Shown here: in pieces, positions 18,641-27,506 of the stretch
Position numbering within the stretch: position 1 is the stretch's first letter
Layout: each line of letters begins with the position of its first letter
Source of the DNA: Bifidobacterium bifidum ATCC 29521 = JCM 1255 = DSM 20456
GTDB lineage: Bacteria > Actinomycetota > Actinomycetes > Actinomycetales > Bifidobacteriaceae
Assembly: GCF_001025135.1 (NCBI RefSeq)
Contig: NZ_AP012323.1
Span: 620,001-684,000 of the forward strand
Direction of reading: 5' to 3'
Length of the DNA stretch: 64,000 nt
Translations under genes and position numbers: made by a program
Notes under the pieces: model-generated
What the model saw: the letters and a program-made list of their open reading frames with translations, nothing else
Told to the model about the DNA's origin: nothing
The model's database searches: none

Positions 18641-19144
18641 TTCCAGGGACAGCAGATGGTATTCCAGGTCGTTGGGGTCTGGCCCCTCATCCACGAATCC
18701 GAAGCGAGAGAACAAATCCATGCTTGGCTTGTTGCGCGGATCCACTTGAGTCAGCACGAGCGGCGTGCGATTGGAACGCCACGCATCATCACGAAGTCTC
18801 ATAATCACCGAGGTGAGCAGCGTGTCTCCGAGATGTTGCCCCCGTACCTTCAGCGCGGTGGCGATGTACGAAATCTGGTAGATGCCTTCGTGCTCCTTGG
18901 TGGTTTCCACGCCGACACCGTATTCGCAGAAGCCGACCACTTCATCATGCAGGGGAATGTCCCCGGATACGACAAGAAGCGTGCGCATAACTCCGGTCGG
19001 GGTCTTGCGCACGCAGAGACCGCGTATATATCTCTGTGGATCCATCGCCCATTCGGGGTCTCCTGGCTTGCAGCACAGGAACTGTCTGAGGGCTGTCTGA
19101 TGGTCTCTGGAGCATTCACGCTCGATGACGAGATTCAGATTCAT
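18527..19144 (-). CDS. GNAT-family N-acetyltransferase, 3' end altered
   Basis: Predicted acetyl-CoA-dependent acetyltransferase. Core GNAT features: ISYIATALKVRGQHLGDTLLTSVIMRL (acetyl-CoA pyrophosphate loop region) and LVLTQVDPRNKPSMDLFSRFGFV (beta5 and following helix), within 205 residues. The last ~38 residues, after YHLLSLEF, are antisense to the truncated membrane gene and are probably not native, so the original C-terminus may have been lost at the same junction. The start at 19144 has a GGGAAGAC site. Substrate is unknown. Confidence 0.7.
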   Translation of the reverse strand: MNLNLVIERECSRDHQTALRQFLCCKPGDPEWAMDPQRYIRGLCVRKTPTGVMRTLLVVSGDIPLHDEVVGFCEYGVGVETTKEHEGIYQISYIATALKVRGQHLGDTLLTSVIMRLRDDAWRSNRTPLVLTQVDPRNKPSMDLFSRFGFVDEGPDPNDLEYHLLSLEFTGTNYVIGDQQGFPAAFHHNIPIAFVRDLFGLAVNT

Positions 19145-19323
19145 CGACGGTGTCTTCCCGGGTGTTTGCCCTGCGTGACAGATAGTGGCGAGCGCTGTTG
19201 GTCAGCTTCATCCATTTCTCGTCCACTGCGTTGCGCGGCTTGCCGTCCTCAGGCGGCGCGTATGCCGGAATCAGTTTCACACCGGTGCCTGATATTGGCG
19301 GTGTTCCGCCGTTTCGTAATGTG

Positions 19324-19397
19324 TGGGCAATAAGGGACTCGAACCCCTGACATCCACCGTGTAAAGGTGGCGCTCTAACCAACTGAGCTAATTGCCC
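19324..19397 (-). tRNA. tRNA-Val (anticodon UAC)
   Basis: On the minus strand the gene begins GGGCAATTAGCTCAGTTGG and folds into a full cloverleaf: 7-bp acceptor stem GGGCAAT/ATTGCCC, D-arm with AGCTCAGTTGGTTAGAGC, anticodon stem CCACC/GGTGG with loop TTTACAC (anticodon TAC), and T-arm AGGGGTTCGAGTCCCT. Length is 74 without CCA, which is not encoded. The unusual island described just upstream in the window is adjacent, and tRNA genes are common integration sites. Confidence 0.96.
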
Positions 19398-19632
19398 GCA
19401 GACTCACACTGTATCGTATAGTCTGTATCGGGACGCCGGCCGAGTGTCGTTGGGTGGAATTCCGCCGTCGGTCGAACCGTGGCGATGCTGTGCTTGCCGG
19501 CGCATGATATATGCCGTAATCGTGCGAAAGACGTGTGAGGATGCCGTTTTGCTGGGCCAAATGTGAAGCTGCGTCTCAACACTCACGTAAAGTGTGCAAG
19601 AGAAGTACTATCCGTAGGAGGTCGATACACCA

Positions 19633-21207
19633 ATGGCGCATCAAGACGGGGCAGATAAAGGCGCATCGGGGATCGCTCGCGTTGGGAAGCGCAAATGGGG
19701 ATACGATCCCGATCAGGTGGACGCTTTCCTGGATCGTGCACATGCGCTCTACGAGAGCGAGGATGCCCATCTCACGCAGCAGGACATCCAGAACGTGTCC
19801 TTCGATCTGAGCAAGGGCGGGTATGACATCACCCAGGTTGATGCGGCGCTGTCTCGGCTGGAGCAGGCCGTGGTCGACAAGCAGACGACGCGGGAGATTA
19901 CCGAGTACGGTCGTGTGGCGTGGAAGGCCCAGACCGAAGAGCTGTACCGTCAGGTATGTGAGCACGCCGACCGCGGAACGGGGGAGCGGTTCGCGCGCGG
20001 ACATGATCGCCGGCCGTCGTACGACCGCAAGCAGGTCGACCGACTGATCGACCAGATCGTGGACAAGGCCGCCGCAGGCCTTGGCGTGGACGGCGTGAGC
20101 GAACAGGACGTGCGCAAGCTCGCCGATCTGAATTCCGGTGCCGTCTCCAACGTGGTGTTCACGCAGCGCAAGGGCAAGAACGGCTATGACGAGCGTCAGG
20201 TCGATTATTACCTCAACTCGTGCGTGCAGCTGCTCAGCCGTCTCGAATCGTTCGCGCGCGTCTCCGATTATGTCGGTGGCGGTCACGAATCCGGCGGCAG
20301 CCGGCGTTCGTCCGGTGCAAGGAGCGCCTCCGACGCGGGTGTGACGCCGTTGTTCGGCGCGGACAACGCCTATGCACATGCGCCGTCGCCGGCGCGGCAG
20401 GAAGCGGAGCCTCAGTCCTTCGCACCCGCGAACGAATCGTTCCATGCCCTCCATGAGGCAGAGGAGGCGCTGTTCTCATCGCAGACGGCCGACGAGCCGA
20501 GCGTCGCGGCCGATGCGCAGTCCGTTCCTCCCTCCTTCGCTCCCGCCGGCATGTCCGGTACGGTCGTATCCGCGCCCGCCTCAGCGCTTCCGTCCGCGTT
20601 CTCGGACGGAGCCTCCGCCCCGGAGTCGCAGTCGTCGTTGGCGGCGCTGTCCCGGCGCACCGGCAGAAGCGTGAGTTCGAGCAACGTGAGCGCGGATCAT
20701 GCCGCGGCTCCTGCCCCGGCGCAGGAGATTCCGTCTCCGGCCATCCCGGCGGCACCGGCATCGTTCGCCCCCTCGTACGCCGCGGTATCCGATCAGCCGG
20801 CCGCAGTCGCCGAGCCCCAGGCTCCCGAACGCGTCGCCAAGTCCGTGAAGGTTCCCGCGGAGCCAGTTGCAGCCGCACCCGCCGTTGCTCCCTCCGCGCC
20901 GGCCCCCATGCCGGTCTTCGATCAGCCCGTGGCCTCCGACGCCCATACCGATGCCAGTGTCGAGGCCCTGCCGTCGTTCGCGCCGTCCTCGTCGCCGTCG
21001 GCGAACGTTCCCGTTCATGCCGTAGACGATGCCGCGCAGACGCAATCCGATGGCTCTCACAAGTCATCGTCGGATGACCTATTCTCCAGCATGTACCTCA
21101 GCCCGGAAAGCAAGCTCGATTTCGACATCCCCGACCTGTCGTTCCCCACGCTCAACACGGGCGAGTTCTATAGCGGACTGAGCGGTTTCGGCAAGGACAA
21201 CGACTGA
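19633..21207 (+). CDS. Protein with four DivIVA-type QVD motifs and a disordered tail
   Basis: 524 residues. The N-terminal ~210 residues carry four copies of the DivIVA-domain core: GYDPDQVD (24-31), GYDITQVD (64-71), SYDRKQVD (130-137) and GYDERQVD (185-192), each followed by a short amphipathic helix. The rest (about 220-480) is Ala/Pro/Ser-rich and probably disordered, ending in a conserved-looking LDFDIPDLSFPTLNTGEFYSGL. It probably acts in polar or septal organisation, but that is inference from the motif. An AGGAGG site precedes ATG 19633; dxr follows. Confidence 0.8.
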   Translation: MAHQDGADKGASGIARVGKRKWGYDPDQVDAFLDRAHALYESEDAHLTQQDIQNVSFDLSKGGYDITQVDAALSRLEQAVVDKQTTREITEYGRVAWKAQTEELYRQVCEHADRGTGERFARGHDRRPSYDRKQVDRLIDQIVDKAAAGLGVDGVSEQDVRKLADLNSGAVSNVVFTQRKGKNGYDERQVDYYLNSCVQLLSRLESFARVSDYVGGGHESGGSRRSSGARSASDAGVTPLFGADNAYAHAPSPARQEAEPQSFAPANESFHALHEAEEALFSSQTADEPSVAADAQSVPPSFAPAGMSGTVVSAPASALPSAFSDGASAPESQSSLAALSRRTGRSVSSSNVSADHAAAPAPAQEIPSPAIPAAPASFAPSYAAVSDQPAAVAEPQAPERVAKSVKVPAEPVAAAPAVAPSAPAPMPVFDQPVASDAHTDASVEALPSFAPSSSPSANVPVHAVDDAAQTQSDGSHKSSSDDLFSSMYLSPESKLDFDIPDLSFPTLNTGEFYSGLSGFGKDND

Positions 21208-21264
21208 CCATTTCGTCGGCGCGGGAAGACGGATACACCACAGAAGACATAAAGAAGCATTGCA

Positions 21265-22455
21265 ATGAGCCAGTATAGGAATACGGTTGTCATTCTCGGA
21301 TCGACCGGTTCGATCGGCACGCAAGGTCTGGATGTCATCAGTCGGCATCCGGAGCGGTTCACCGTCACCGGTCTGGTCGCCGGAGGCGCGCATGTGCGGC
21401 TTCTGGCACAGCAGGTCGTACGTCATCATGTGCCGCAGGTGGCCGTATATGACGAGGCCGCCGTTCCGGCGCTGCATGAGGCACTTGAGGAGGTCGGAGC
21501 TCGGTACACGCAGATTCAGGCCGGGCCGCAGGCGGTCAACGCCATCGCCGGTTCCGGTGCCGACCTGGTGTTGAACGGCATCACGGGCTCGGTCGGACTC
21601 GAACCATCCATTGCGGCGCTGAGGGCTGGTTCTCAGCTGGCGCTCGCCAACAAGGAATCGGTCGTCGCAGGCGGTCACCTGCTTTTCGGCGCGCAAGTGC
21701 GCGATGACCAGATCAATCCCGTCGACTCGGAGCATTCCGCCATCTGGCAGTCGCTGCGGTCCGGCACCCACGCCGAGGTCAGCAGACTGGTCGTCACGGC
21801 CTCGGGCGGTCCCTTCCGCGGCTGGAAGCGCGCCGACATGAGCGACATCACCCCTGAACAGGCACTCAACCACCCCACGTGGCATATGGGACCCGTGGTG
21901 ACCATCAACTCGTCCACCCTGATGAACAAGGGACTGGAGGTCATCGAGGCGAGCCGTCTGTTCGACGTGGCGCCGGATCGCATCGTCGTGACCGTGCACC
22001 CGCAATCCATCGTGCACTCGATGGTGGAGTTCGTGGACGGAGCGACCGTCTGCCAGGCGTCCCCGCCTGACATGCGGCTGCCGATCGCCTTGGGCCTGTC
22101 GGCGCCTGATCGTCTGGGTGATGTCGCGGCGGCGTGCGACTGGACGCATGCCAGCGAGTGGACATTCGAGCCACTGGACGACGAGGCGTTCCCCGCCGTC
22201 GCGTTGGCGCGCGAGTGCCTACGCGCGTCGGAGAAGCATACCGCGGTGCTCAACGCAGCGAACGAGCAGGCCGTGCATGCCTTCCTCGACCATCGACTGC
22301 CCTATCTGGGCATCGTCGACACGGTCAAGGAGGTCGTCGACGCGATGGACGGGGAGCTTCGCGGCAACCCGCTGTTCGCATCCGTGGAGGAAATGGGTCA
22401 AGTCGAGCGTGAGGCGCGCCGGCGAGCCGATGATTTGATAAACAGTCAGAAGTGA
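21265..22455 (+). CDS. dxr: 1-Deoxy-D-xylulose 5-phosphate reductoisomerase
   Basis: Second step of the MEP isoprenoid pathway, making MEP with NADPH and a divalent metal. NADPH-binding start NTVVILGSTGSIGTQGLDVI, then ALANKESVVAGG, metal and substrate residues in PVDSEHSAIWQ, and the active-site loop TASGGPFRGW and HPTWHMGPVVTINSSTLMNKGLEVIEA. 396 residues is normal. ispG follows about 120 bases later, so two MEP-pathway genes are adjacent. Confidence 0.97.
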   Translation: MSQYRNTVVILGSTGSIGTQGLDVISRHPERFTVTGLVAGGAHVRLLAQQVVRHHVPQVAVYDEAAVPALHEALEEVGARYTQIQAGPQAVNAIAGSGADLVLNGITGSVGLEPSIAALRAGSQLALANKESVVAGGHLLFGAQVRDDQINPVDSEHSAIWQSLRSGTHAEVSRLVVTASGGPFRGWKRADMSDITPEQALNHPTWHMGPVVTINSSTLMNKGLEVIEASRLFDVAPDRIVVTVHPQSIVHSMVEFVDGATVCQASPPDMRLPIALGLSAPDRLGDVAAACDWTHASEWTFEPLDDEAFPAVALARECLRASEKHTAVLNAANEQAVHAFLDHRLPYLGIVDTVKEVVDAMDGELRGNPLFASVEEMGQVEREARRRADDLINSQK

Positions 22456-22572
22456 ATCATTCGCGCGACCGCGCCCGGATTGATGGCATGGCACAGCCAT
22501 GCGATCAATCAGTCATGCCCCGGCATGGATGTGGTGTCGCGCATAATCGAACAGGAAAGACCAATCATCAGC

Positions 22573-23835
22573 ATGAGCGCGTTGCCGCAAACCAGTGCAC
22601 AGACATCCGCGACCACAGGAACGGCGTCGGCCGTGACAGGATCGTTCCGCAAGACCGGAGAGCCGGATATCAGCGAGAGCCCGTTGCATCCGCGCCGCAA
22701 ATCGCGTCGCATCATGGTCGGGCCGGTGCCGGTCGGCGGCGGCGCCCCCATCTCCGTGCAGTCGATGACCAACACGCTCACCGCGAACGTGCCGGCCACG
22801 CTGCAGCAGATCGCCGAGCTCACCGCCGCAGGCTGCGACATCGTGCGCGTAGCGGTGCCCAGCCAGGATGACGCCGACGCCTTGCCGCAGATCGTCGCCA
22901 AATCGCCGATTCCAATCATCGCCGACATCCACTTCCAGTCGAAGTACGTGTTCCAGGCCATCGACGCCGGCTGCGCGGCCGTGCGCGTGAATCCCGGCAA
23001 CATCCGCAAATTCGACCAGGTCGGCCCCGACATCTGCAAGGCCGCCACCGACGCGGGCGTCAGCCTGCGCATCGGAGTCAACGCCGGATCGCTCGACAAG
23101 GAGCTGTACGCCAAGTACGGCGGTCCCACGCCCGAGGCGCTCGTCGCCTCCGCGCTCAAGGAAGCCCACATGTTCGAGGACGTCGGCTTCCGCGATTTCA
23201 AGATATCCGTCAAACACCACGACGTGATTACGATGGTGCAGACCTACCGGCTGCTCGCATCCAAGGGCGATTGGCCGCTGCATCTGGGAGTCACCGAGGC
23301 GGGGCCGGCATGGCAGGGCACCATCAAGTCATGCCTCGCGTTCGGCGCGCTGCTGGCCGAAGGCATCGGCGACACGATCCGCGTGTCCCTGTCCGCACCG
23401 CCCGTCGAGGAGGTCAAGGTCGGCTGCAAGCTGCTGGAGTACATGGGACTGCGCAAGCGCAAGTTCGACATCATCTCATGCCCGAGCTGCGGTCGCGCCC
23501 AGGTCGATGTCATCCAGCTGGCGAACGCGGTCACCGAGGGACTCAAGAACGTCACCGCGCCCATTCGCGTCGCCGTGATGGGATGCATCGTCAACGGGCC
23601 GGGAGAAGCCCGCGAGGCCGATCTCGGCGTGGCTTCGGGCAACGGCAAAGGACAGATCTTCATCAAGGGCAAGGTCATCGAGACCGTGCCGGAAGACCAG
23701 ATCGTCGAGACGCTGCTCGCGCGGGCCAACGACATCGCCGCCCAGATGGAGGCCGACGGACAGGTGCCGGTAGGCGCCACCGGCCCTGTCGTCATCCCCA
23801 TCCAGCATCCGAACGCGATGAACGCCGTTCGCTGA
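22573..23835 (+). CDS. ispG: 4-Hydroxy-3-methylbut-2-en-1-yl diphosphate synthase (IspG/GcpE)
   Basis: 4Fe-4S reductive enzyme of the MEP pathway. The N-terminal TIM-barrel domain starts [23 protein letters not shown]. The cluster-binding cysteines are in [11 protein letters not shown] and [17 protein letters not shown] near the C-terminus. The frame is open upstream, but ATG 22573 (AGGAAAG about 13 bases ahead) is the more usual start, giving 420 residues with a ~40-residue variable leader. GTG or TTG alternatives cannot be excluded. Confidence 0.96.
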   Translation: MSALPQTSAQTSATTGTASAVTGSFRKTGEPDISESPLHPRRKSRRIMVGPVPVGGGAPISVQSMTNTLTANVPATLQQIAELTAAGCDIVRVAVPSQDDADALPQIVAKSPIPIIADIHFQSKYVFQAIDAGCAAVRVNPGNIRKFDQVGPDICKAATDAGVSLRIGVNAGSLDKELYAKYGGPTPEALVASALKEAHMFEDVGFRDFKISVKHHDVITMVQTYRLLASKGDWPLHLGVTEAGPAWQGTIKSCLAFGALLAEGIGDTIRVSLSAPPVEEVKVGCKLLEYMGLRKRKFDIISCPSCGRAQVDVIQLANAVTEGLKNVTAPIRVAVMGCIVNGPGEAREADLGVASGNGKGQIFIKGKVIETVPEDQIVETLLARANDIAAQMEADGQVPVGATGPVVIPIQHPNAMNAVR

Positions 23836-23871
23836 GGTTTTTCATCGGCGTCCGGCCGCCGTCGCCGCCGG

Positions 23872-23904
23872 CATCCGGCCGGACGGCCTGAGCGCGGCCG
23901 GATG
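23872..23904 (+). terminator. GC-rich hairpin after ispG
   Basis: Arms CATCCGGCCG (23872-23881) and CGGCCGGATG (23895-23904) pair perfectly with a 13-base loop, 36 bases after the ispG stop. No T-run follows, so it is a probable but not classic terminator. Confidence 0.5.
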
Positions 23905-23952
23905 TCGTCAGCTCACAGCGCAGAAGACCGGCGGATTGGCTAGTATGGTTGC

Positions 23953-25728
23953 GTGTTGAATCGGCAGCGTAACAGGTTTCGTATCCGCCGCGGCGAACGT
24001 CCCGCAGACGGGAAGTCGCGCGTATCCGACGAATCGGCCGCATCGCGGCGGCAACCGGGCGACAAGGCGTCGCCGGCCGCCTGGACGCGATGGCGCCGTC
24101 TGATGTGCACCGTGCCGATTTTCATCATCCTCATCGGCCTGCTGGTGTTCGTCTCCAATGCGACGGCCATGCCGTGGAACAATGAGCCCACAGGGCAGAC
24201 TTTGTCGACACTGTCCGCCGATACCGGCGTGACGTTCGACAACCCGGGCGGCGTTCACCTCGCCAAGCGCGGCGAGTACGAGGTGAGCGAGCGGTCTGTA
24301 TGGTTCGACGCGAAGAGACCATCTACGGGCGAGATCCAACGCACGCATGTCATCATCCGCGAGCCTGTCGGCGTCTCCGGGAAGCTGCCCGGCATGGTGT
24401 TCATGCACGGCGCGGGCTACGGTTCCGCCGTCGATTCGTTCGTCGACATGGCCTATGACCTGTCGTCCGCGGGATTCGTCACCGCCGTGCTCGACAAGCC
24501 GGTATGGTCCACGAACGACATAACACGCGATTATACGGGCTCGGCGGCCGTCTATGACGAAGTGATCCGCATGTTGCGCGGCCTCGACAACGTGGATGAC
24601 AGGGAGGTCGGCATCTACGCGACCTCGGAATCGACATGGGTGTCGTCATATCTGCTGGACATGGACAAGGACATCGCGTTCCAGGTGCTGCTCAGCCCGA
24701 TGGTGTTCACGCCGCGACAGGCGATAGGGTTCCTCGCCGCACAGGATTTCGCGCTGGTCGGAGCCCATGACGGATACCAGTCGATAGTCCGGCGCGTGTT
24801 CAACATCGATTTCGCGCTGTTCGGCGTCACGCTTCCCGACGTCCATACGCTCAAGCCGAGCGCGTATTCGATTCCGACGCTGGTAGCGTATGGATCGAAG
24901 GACGTGATGACCGCCCAGGTGGAGGGCGTGGAGGCGATCGTGGACATGGCCCTGCGCGCGGGCAACCATGACGTGAGCATCCGCGGCTATCCCGTGGCCA
25001 ATCATGTGCTCCGGTTGGGCGACGAATCCGAAACCGGGACGCCGTTCGCGGACCAGTACGCCGCTGACGTGGTGGATTGGGCGGTCGGCACGGCGAAGGG
25101 CCTGCGCCAGACGAGCGAGCGCGTGGGAGGCGTGAACCTGTATCAGTCGATAGCAGTGCCGAAAGACCTGAAGGCGAATCGCGGCCTGACGGTGTACGGG
25201 CTGCTGCTGCACGTGTTCATGGTGTTCATGATGGTGCTTTCGCTGGTCATCGCCGTGGTCGCGCTGGTGGTGAAGATACGCGCGATGATCCGTCGCACCG
25301 GTCCGGCGCTGGGGTTCTCGCATGGTTTCGGCAACCAGCTGCTCACTCTGACGGTCACTACCGTGGCCACGCTGGCCCTGTTCGGCGCCGGTCTCGGACA
25401 GGTCATCATGGGTGTGGTGAAGATTGCCTGGGGCGGTGCTCCGCCAGAGAAGCCCGGACTCATGTATTGGAGCTGGCCGGTCATCCAGGTGGTGTGCACA
25501 GTGGTGGTGTGGGCGTGGTCCCGCGTGTTGGCCCGTCTGATCGAAGTGGCGTCGCTGCGCGGTGTCATCCGGTTCCCTCCGCGCAAGGGCGCGATCGGGG
25601 ATGTGATGACAGGCCGTGATCCGGTGCTCGCCTCGACCAGACTTGGACGCGTGCTGTTCTGGGTGACGGCCGTCACCATGCTGTCGGTTCTGCTGATGTT
25701 CGCGTTCTGGGGATTGTTCGTCTACTGA
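23953..25728 (+). CDS. Membrane-anchored alpha/beta-hydrolase-like protein
   Basis: 591 residues. A basic cytoplasmic N-terminus is followed by a membrane helix (about 51-67), an extracellular alpha/beta-hydrolase-like domain (about 75-390; LPGMVFMHGAGYGS oxyanion region, GIYATSESTWVSSYLL nucleophile-elbow position, IPTLVAYGSKD and GYPVANHVL for acid and His), then four more hydrophobic helices between about 415 and 590. The elbow reads TSEST instead of GxSxG, so activity is uncertain. The GTG start lies 7 bases after a TAGTAT hexamer and has no ribosome site, which suggests a leaderless transcript. Substrate unknown. Confidence 0.75.
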   Translation: MLNRQRNRFRIRRGERPADGKSRVSDESAASRRQPGDKASPAAWTRWRRLMCTVPIFIILIGLLVFVSNATAMPWNNEPTGQTLSTLSADTGVTFDNPGGVHLAKRGEYEVSERSVWFDAKRPSTGEIQRTHVIIREPVGVSGKLPGMVFMHGAGYGSAVDSFVDMAYDLSSAGFVTAVLDKPVWSTNDITRDYTGSAAVYDEVIRMLRGLDNVDDREVGIYATSESTWVSSYLLDMDKDIAFQVLLSPMVFTPRQAIGFLAAQDFALVGAHDGYQSIVRRVFNIDFALFGVTLPDVHTLKPSAYSIPTLVAYGSKDVMTAQVEGVEAIVDMALRAGNHDVSIRGYPVANHVLRLGDESETGTPFADQYAADVVDWAVGTAKGLRQTSERVGGVNLYQSIAVPKDLKANRGLTVYGLLLHVFMVFMMVLSLVIAVVALVVKIRAMIRRTGPALGFSHGFGNQLLTLTVTTVATLALFGAGLGQVIMGVVKIAWGGAPPEKPGLMYWSWPVIQVVCTVVVWAWSRVLARLIEVASLRGVIRFPPRKGAIGDVMTGRDPVLASTRLGRVLFWVTAVTMLSVLLMFAFWGLFVY

Positions 25729-25792
25729 CGGCGTCCGCCGCAGCGAACGGTGGCGGAACCAATGGATACGCGAGGAACGGGAGGAAGCGCTT

Positions 25793-26575
25793 ATGCCGCT
25801 GTATCGTGACGAAGGCGTCGTGTTGCGTACGACCAAACTCGGTGAAGCCGACCGCATCGTCACCTTGCTGACCCGCAGCCATGGCAAGATCCGAGCCGTG
25901 GCGAAGGGCGTGCGCCGTGTGAAATCACGGTTCGGCGGGCGGCTGGAGCCGTTCATGCGAGTTGACGTGCTCATCGCCACTGGGCGGACCCTGGACGTGG
26001 TGTCGCAGGCCGAGTCCATTTCGGCGTATGCGGCTCAGATCTGCGCCGATTACGGGGCGTACGGCATCGCCAATGTCATGGTGGAGACCGCCGACAAGCT
26101 GGTGTCCGCCGAAGGGGAGCGGGCCGTCGCGCAGTACCGTCTGCTGGTCGGCGGGCTGAACGCGCTGGCGCGTCACGCGCATCCGGCGGCGGCGATCGGG
26201 GAATCCTATGTGCTGCGTGCGTTGGCTTTGGCCGGGTGGACTCCGCGGCTGCATTCATGCGTGGTGTGCGGACGGCATGTCGCCGTCTCGCCGGTCGCCG
26301 GGGAGAGCGGCGATGACGGGGGCGCCGGGGAGGGCCGCATGTCGGGCCCGATGTTCTTCTCCCCGTCCGCCGGCGGGCTGATGTGTTCGACCGACCGCAC
26401 GCCCGATGCGAAACGCATCGACCCGGACGAGGTGGTGCAGCTCTCGGCGGCGGTCGACGGGGATTGGGGAGTGCTTGACGGGGCTCCGCCGGATGCGCGG
26501 GTGTTGCGATTTGTTGAAGACTGGGGCGAGTATTATCTGGAACGCCCCATTCGTTCCTTGCGCTTGCTAGATTAG
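25793..26575 (+). CDS. recO: DNA repair protein RecO
   Basis: Mediator that loads RecA with RecR. The OB-fold N-terminus is clear (YRDEGVVLRTTKLGEADRIVTLLTRSHGKIRAVAKGVRRVKSRFG). The C-terminal zinc-finger region keeps CVVC and a later MCS, with a Gly/Asp-rich insertion between (GESGDDGGAGEGR). 260 residues is normal. GGGAGGAAG precedes ATG 25793. uppS starts five bases after the stop, the usual actinobacterial recO-uppS pair. Confidence 0.95.
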   Translation: MPLYRDEGVVLRTTKLGEADRIVTLLTRSHGKIRAVAKGVRRVKSRFGGRLEPFMRVDVLIATGRTLDVVSQAESISAYAAQICADYGAYGIANVMVETADKLVSAEGERAVAQYRLLVGGLNALARHAHPAAAIGESYVLRALALAGWTPRLHSCVVCGRHVAVSPVAGESGDDGGAGEGRMSGPMFFSPSAGGLMCSTDRTPDAKRIDPDEVVQLSAAVDGDWGVLDGAPPDARVLRFVEDWGEYYLERPIRSLRLLD

Positions 26576-26579
26576 CGGT

Positions 26580-27371
26580 ATGGCTTTTGAAAACGTCGAT
26601 TACACGTCGCTGGACATTCCGGTGGCGCCATTTTCCGATCCTGCGCGTATCCCGGATTTCCCGAAGAACAAGGTGCCCCGTCATGTGGGCGTGATCATGG
26701 ACGGCAACGGCCGCTGGGCGCAGCAGCGCGGGCTGGTGCGCACGGACGGCCATCAGGCGGCCGAGCCTGTGGTGTTCGACACGATCGCCGGTGCGATCGA
26801 GGCCGGCGTGCGGTATCTGAGCCTGTACACGTTCTCAACCGAGAACTGGAAGCGCTCACCGCAGGAGGTGCGCTTCCTGATGGGGTTCTCGCGCGAGATC
26901 ATCCACCGTCGTGTCGCGCAGATGGACGATTGGGGCGTGAGAGTGCGCTGGTCCGGTCGCCGCCCGAAGCTGTGGAAGTCGGTGATCGACGAGCTTGAGG
27001 TGGCTATGGAGCGCACCAAGCACAACAAGGTCATCGATGTGGTGTTCTGCATCAACTACGGTGGCCGCGCCGAGATCGCCGATGCCTGCGCCGAGATCGC
27101 GCGCGAGGTGGCGGCGGGACGCATCAAGGGCGACCGCGTCACCGAGAAGATGATCGCCGACCACCTGTACAACCCCGACATTCCCGATTGCGATCTGGTG
27201 ATCCGCACCTCCGGCGAGCAGCGCACGTCGAACTTCCTGCCGTGGGAGGCCGCCTACGCCGAGCTTGATTTCGTGCCCGAACTGTTCCCCGACTGCGGCC
27301 GCGATGTCCTCTGGCGCTCCATCGACCACTACATCCACCGCGATCGCAGATTCGGCGGCGTGAAGAAATAG
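26580..27371 (+). CDS. uppS: Isoprenyl transferase (undecaprenyl diphosphate synthase family)
   Basis: Builds long-chain polyprenyl diphosphate, the wall-precursor carrier, from IPP units. Catalytic-Asp motif HVGVIMDGNGRWAQQRGLVR, YTFSTENWKRSPQEV, and C-terminal DLVIRTSGEQRTSNFLPWEAAYAEL are all present. 263 residues. It starts directly after recO with no clear ribosome site; translation may depend on recO or on a leaderless transcript (TAGATT lies six bases upstream). Confidence 0.96.
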   Translation: MAFENVDYTSLDIPVAPFSDPARIPDFPKNKVPRHVGVIMDGNGRWAQQRGLVRTDGHQAAEPVVFDTIAGAIEAGVRYLSLYTFSTENWKRSPQEVRFLMGFSREIIHRRVAQMDDWGVRVRWSGRRPKLWKSVIDELEVAMERTKHNKVIDVVFCINYGGRAEIADACAEIAREVAAGRIKGDRVTEKMIADHLYNPDIPDCDLVIRTSGEQRTSNFLPWEAAYAELDFVPELFPDCGRDVLWRSIDHYIHRDRRFGGVKK

Positions 27372-27392
27372 GATTCCCGTTTCGCCCTGTGT

Positions 27393-27491
27393 TGGCGGGG
27401 CTGTTGTGAGGCGACCGGGAGAGCGCTCCTCGGGCGTCAAGACCACCCCCCCCAGTTTCGCTCCGCTCAACAGCCCCGCCAGCGGGGGCGA
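27393..27491. repeat. G/C-rich intergenic palindromic repeat, copy 2 (long inverted form)
   Basis: Fourteen-bp arms TGGCGGGGCTGTTG (27393-27406) and CAACAGCCCCGCCA (27468-27481) enclose about 60 bases that include ACCACCCCCCCCAGTTTCGC, the reverse of the GGGGGTGGT module in copy 1. It separates convergent uppS and a DUF1963 gene and probably folds as a terminator for both. Confidence 0.7.
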
Positions 27492-27506
27492 GAAGAGGAA
27501 AGCTGC

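Noticed and set aside
19116..19280. Short minus-strand frame (about 54 residues from GTG 19280) ahead of the GNAT gene
   Set aside because: Composition is coding-like, but there is no ribosome site, it overlaps the GNAT start by 29 bases and its longer form would run through tRNA-Val. Kept only as a note.
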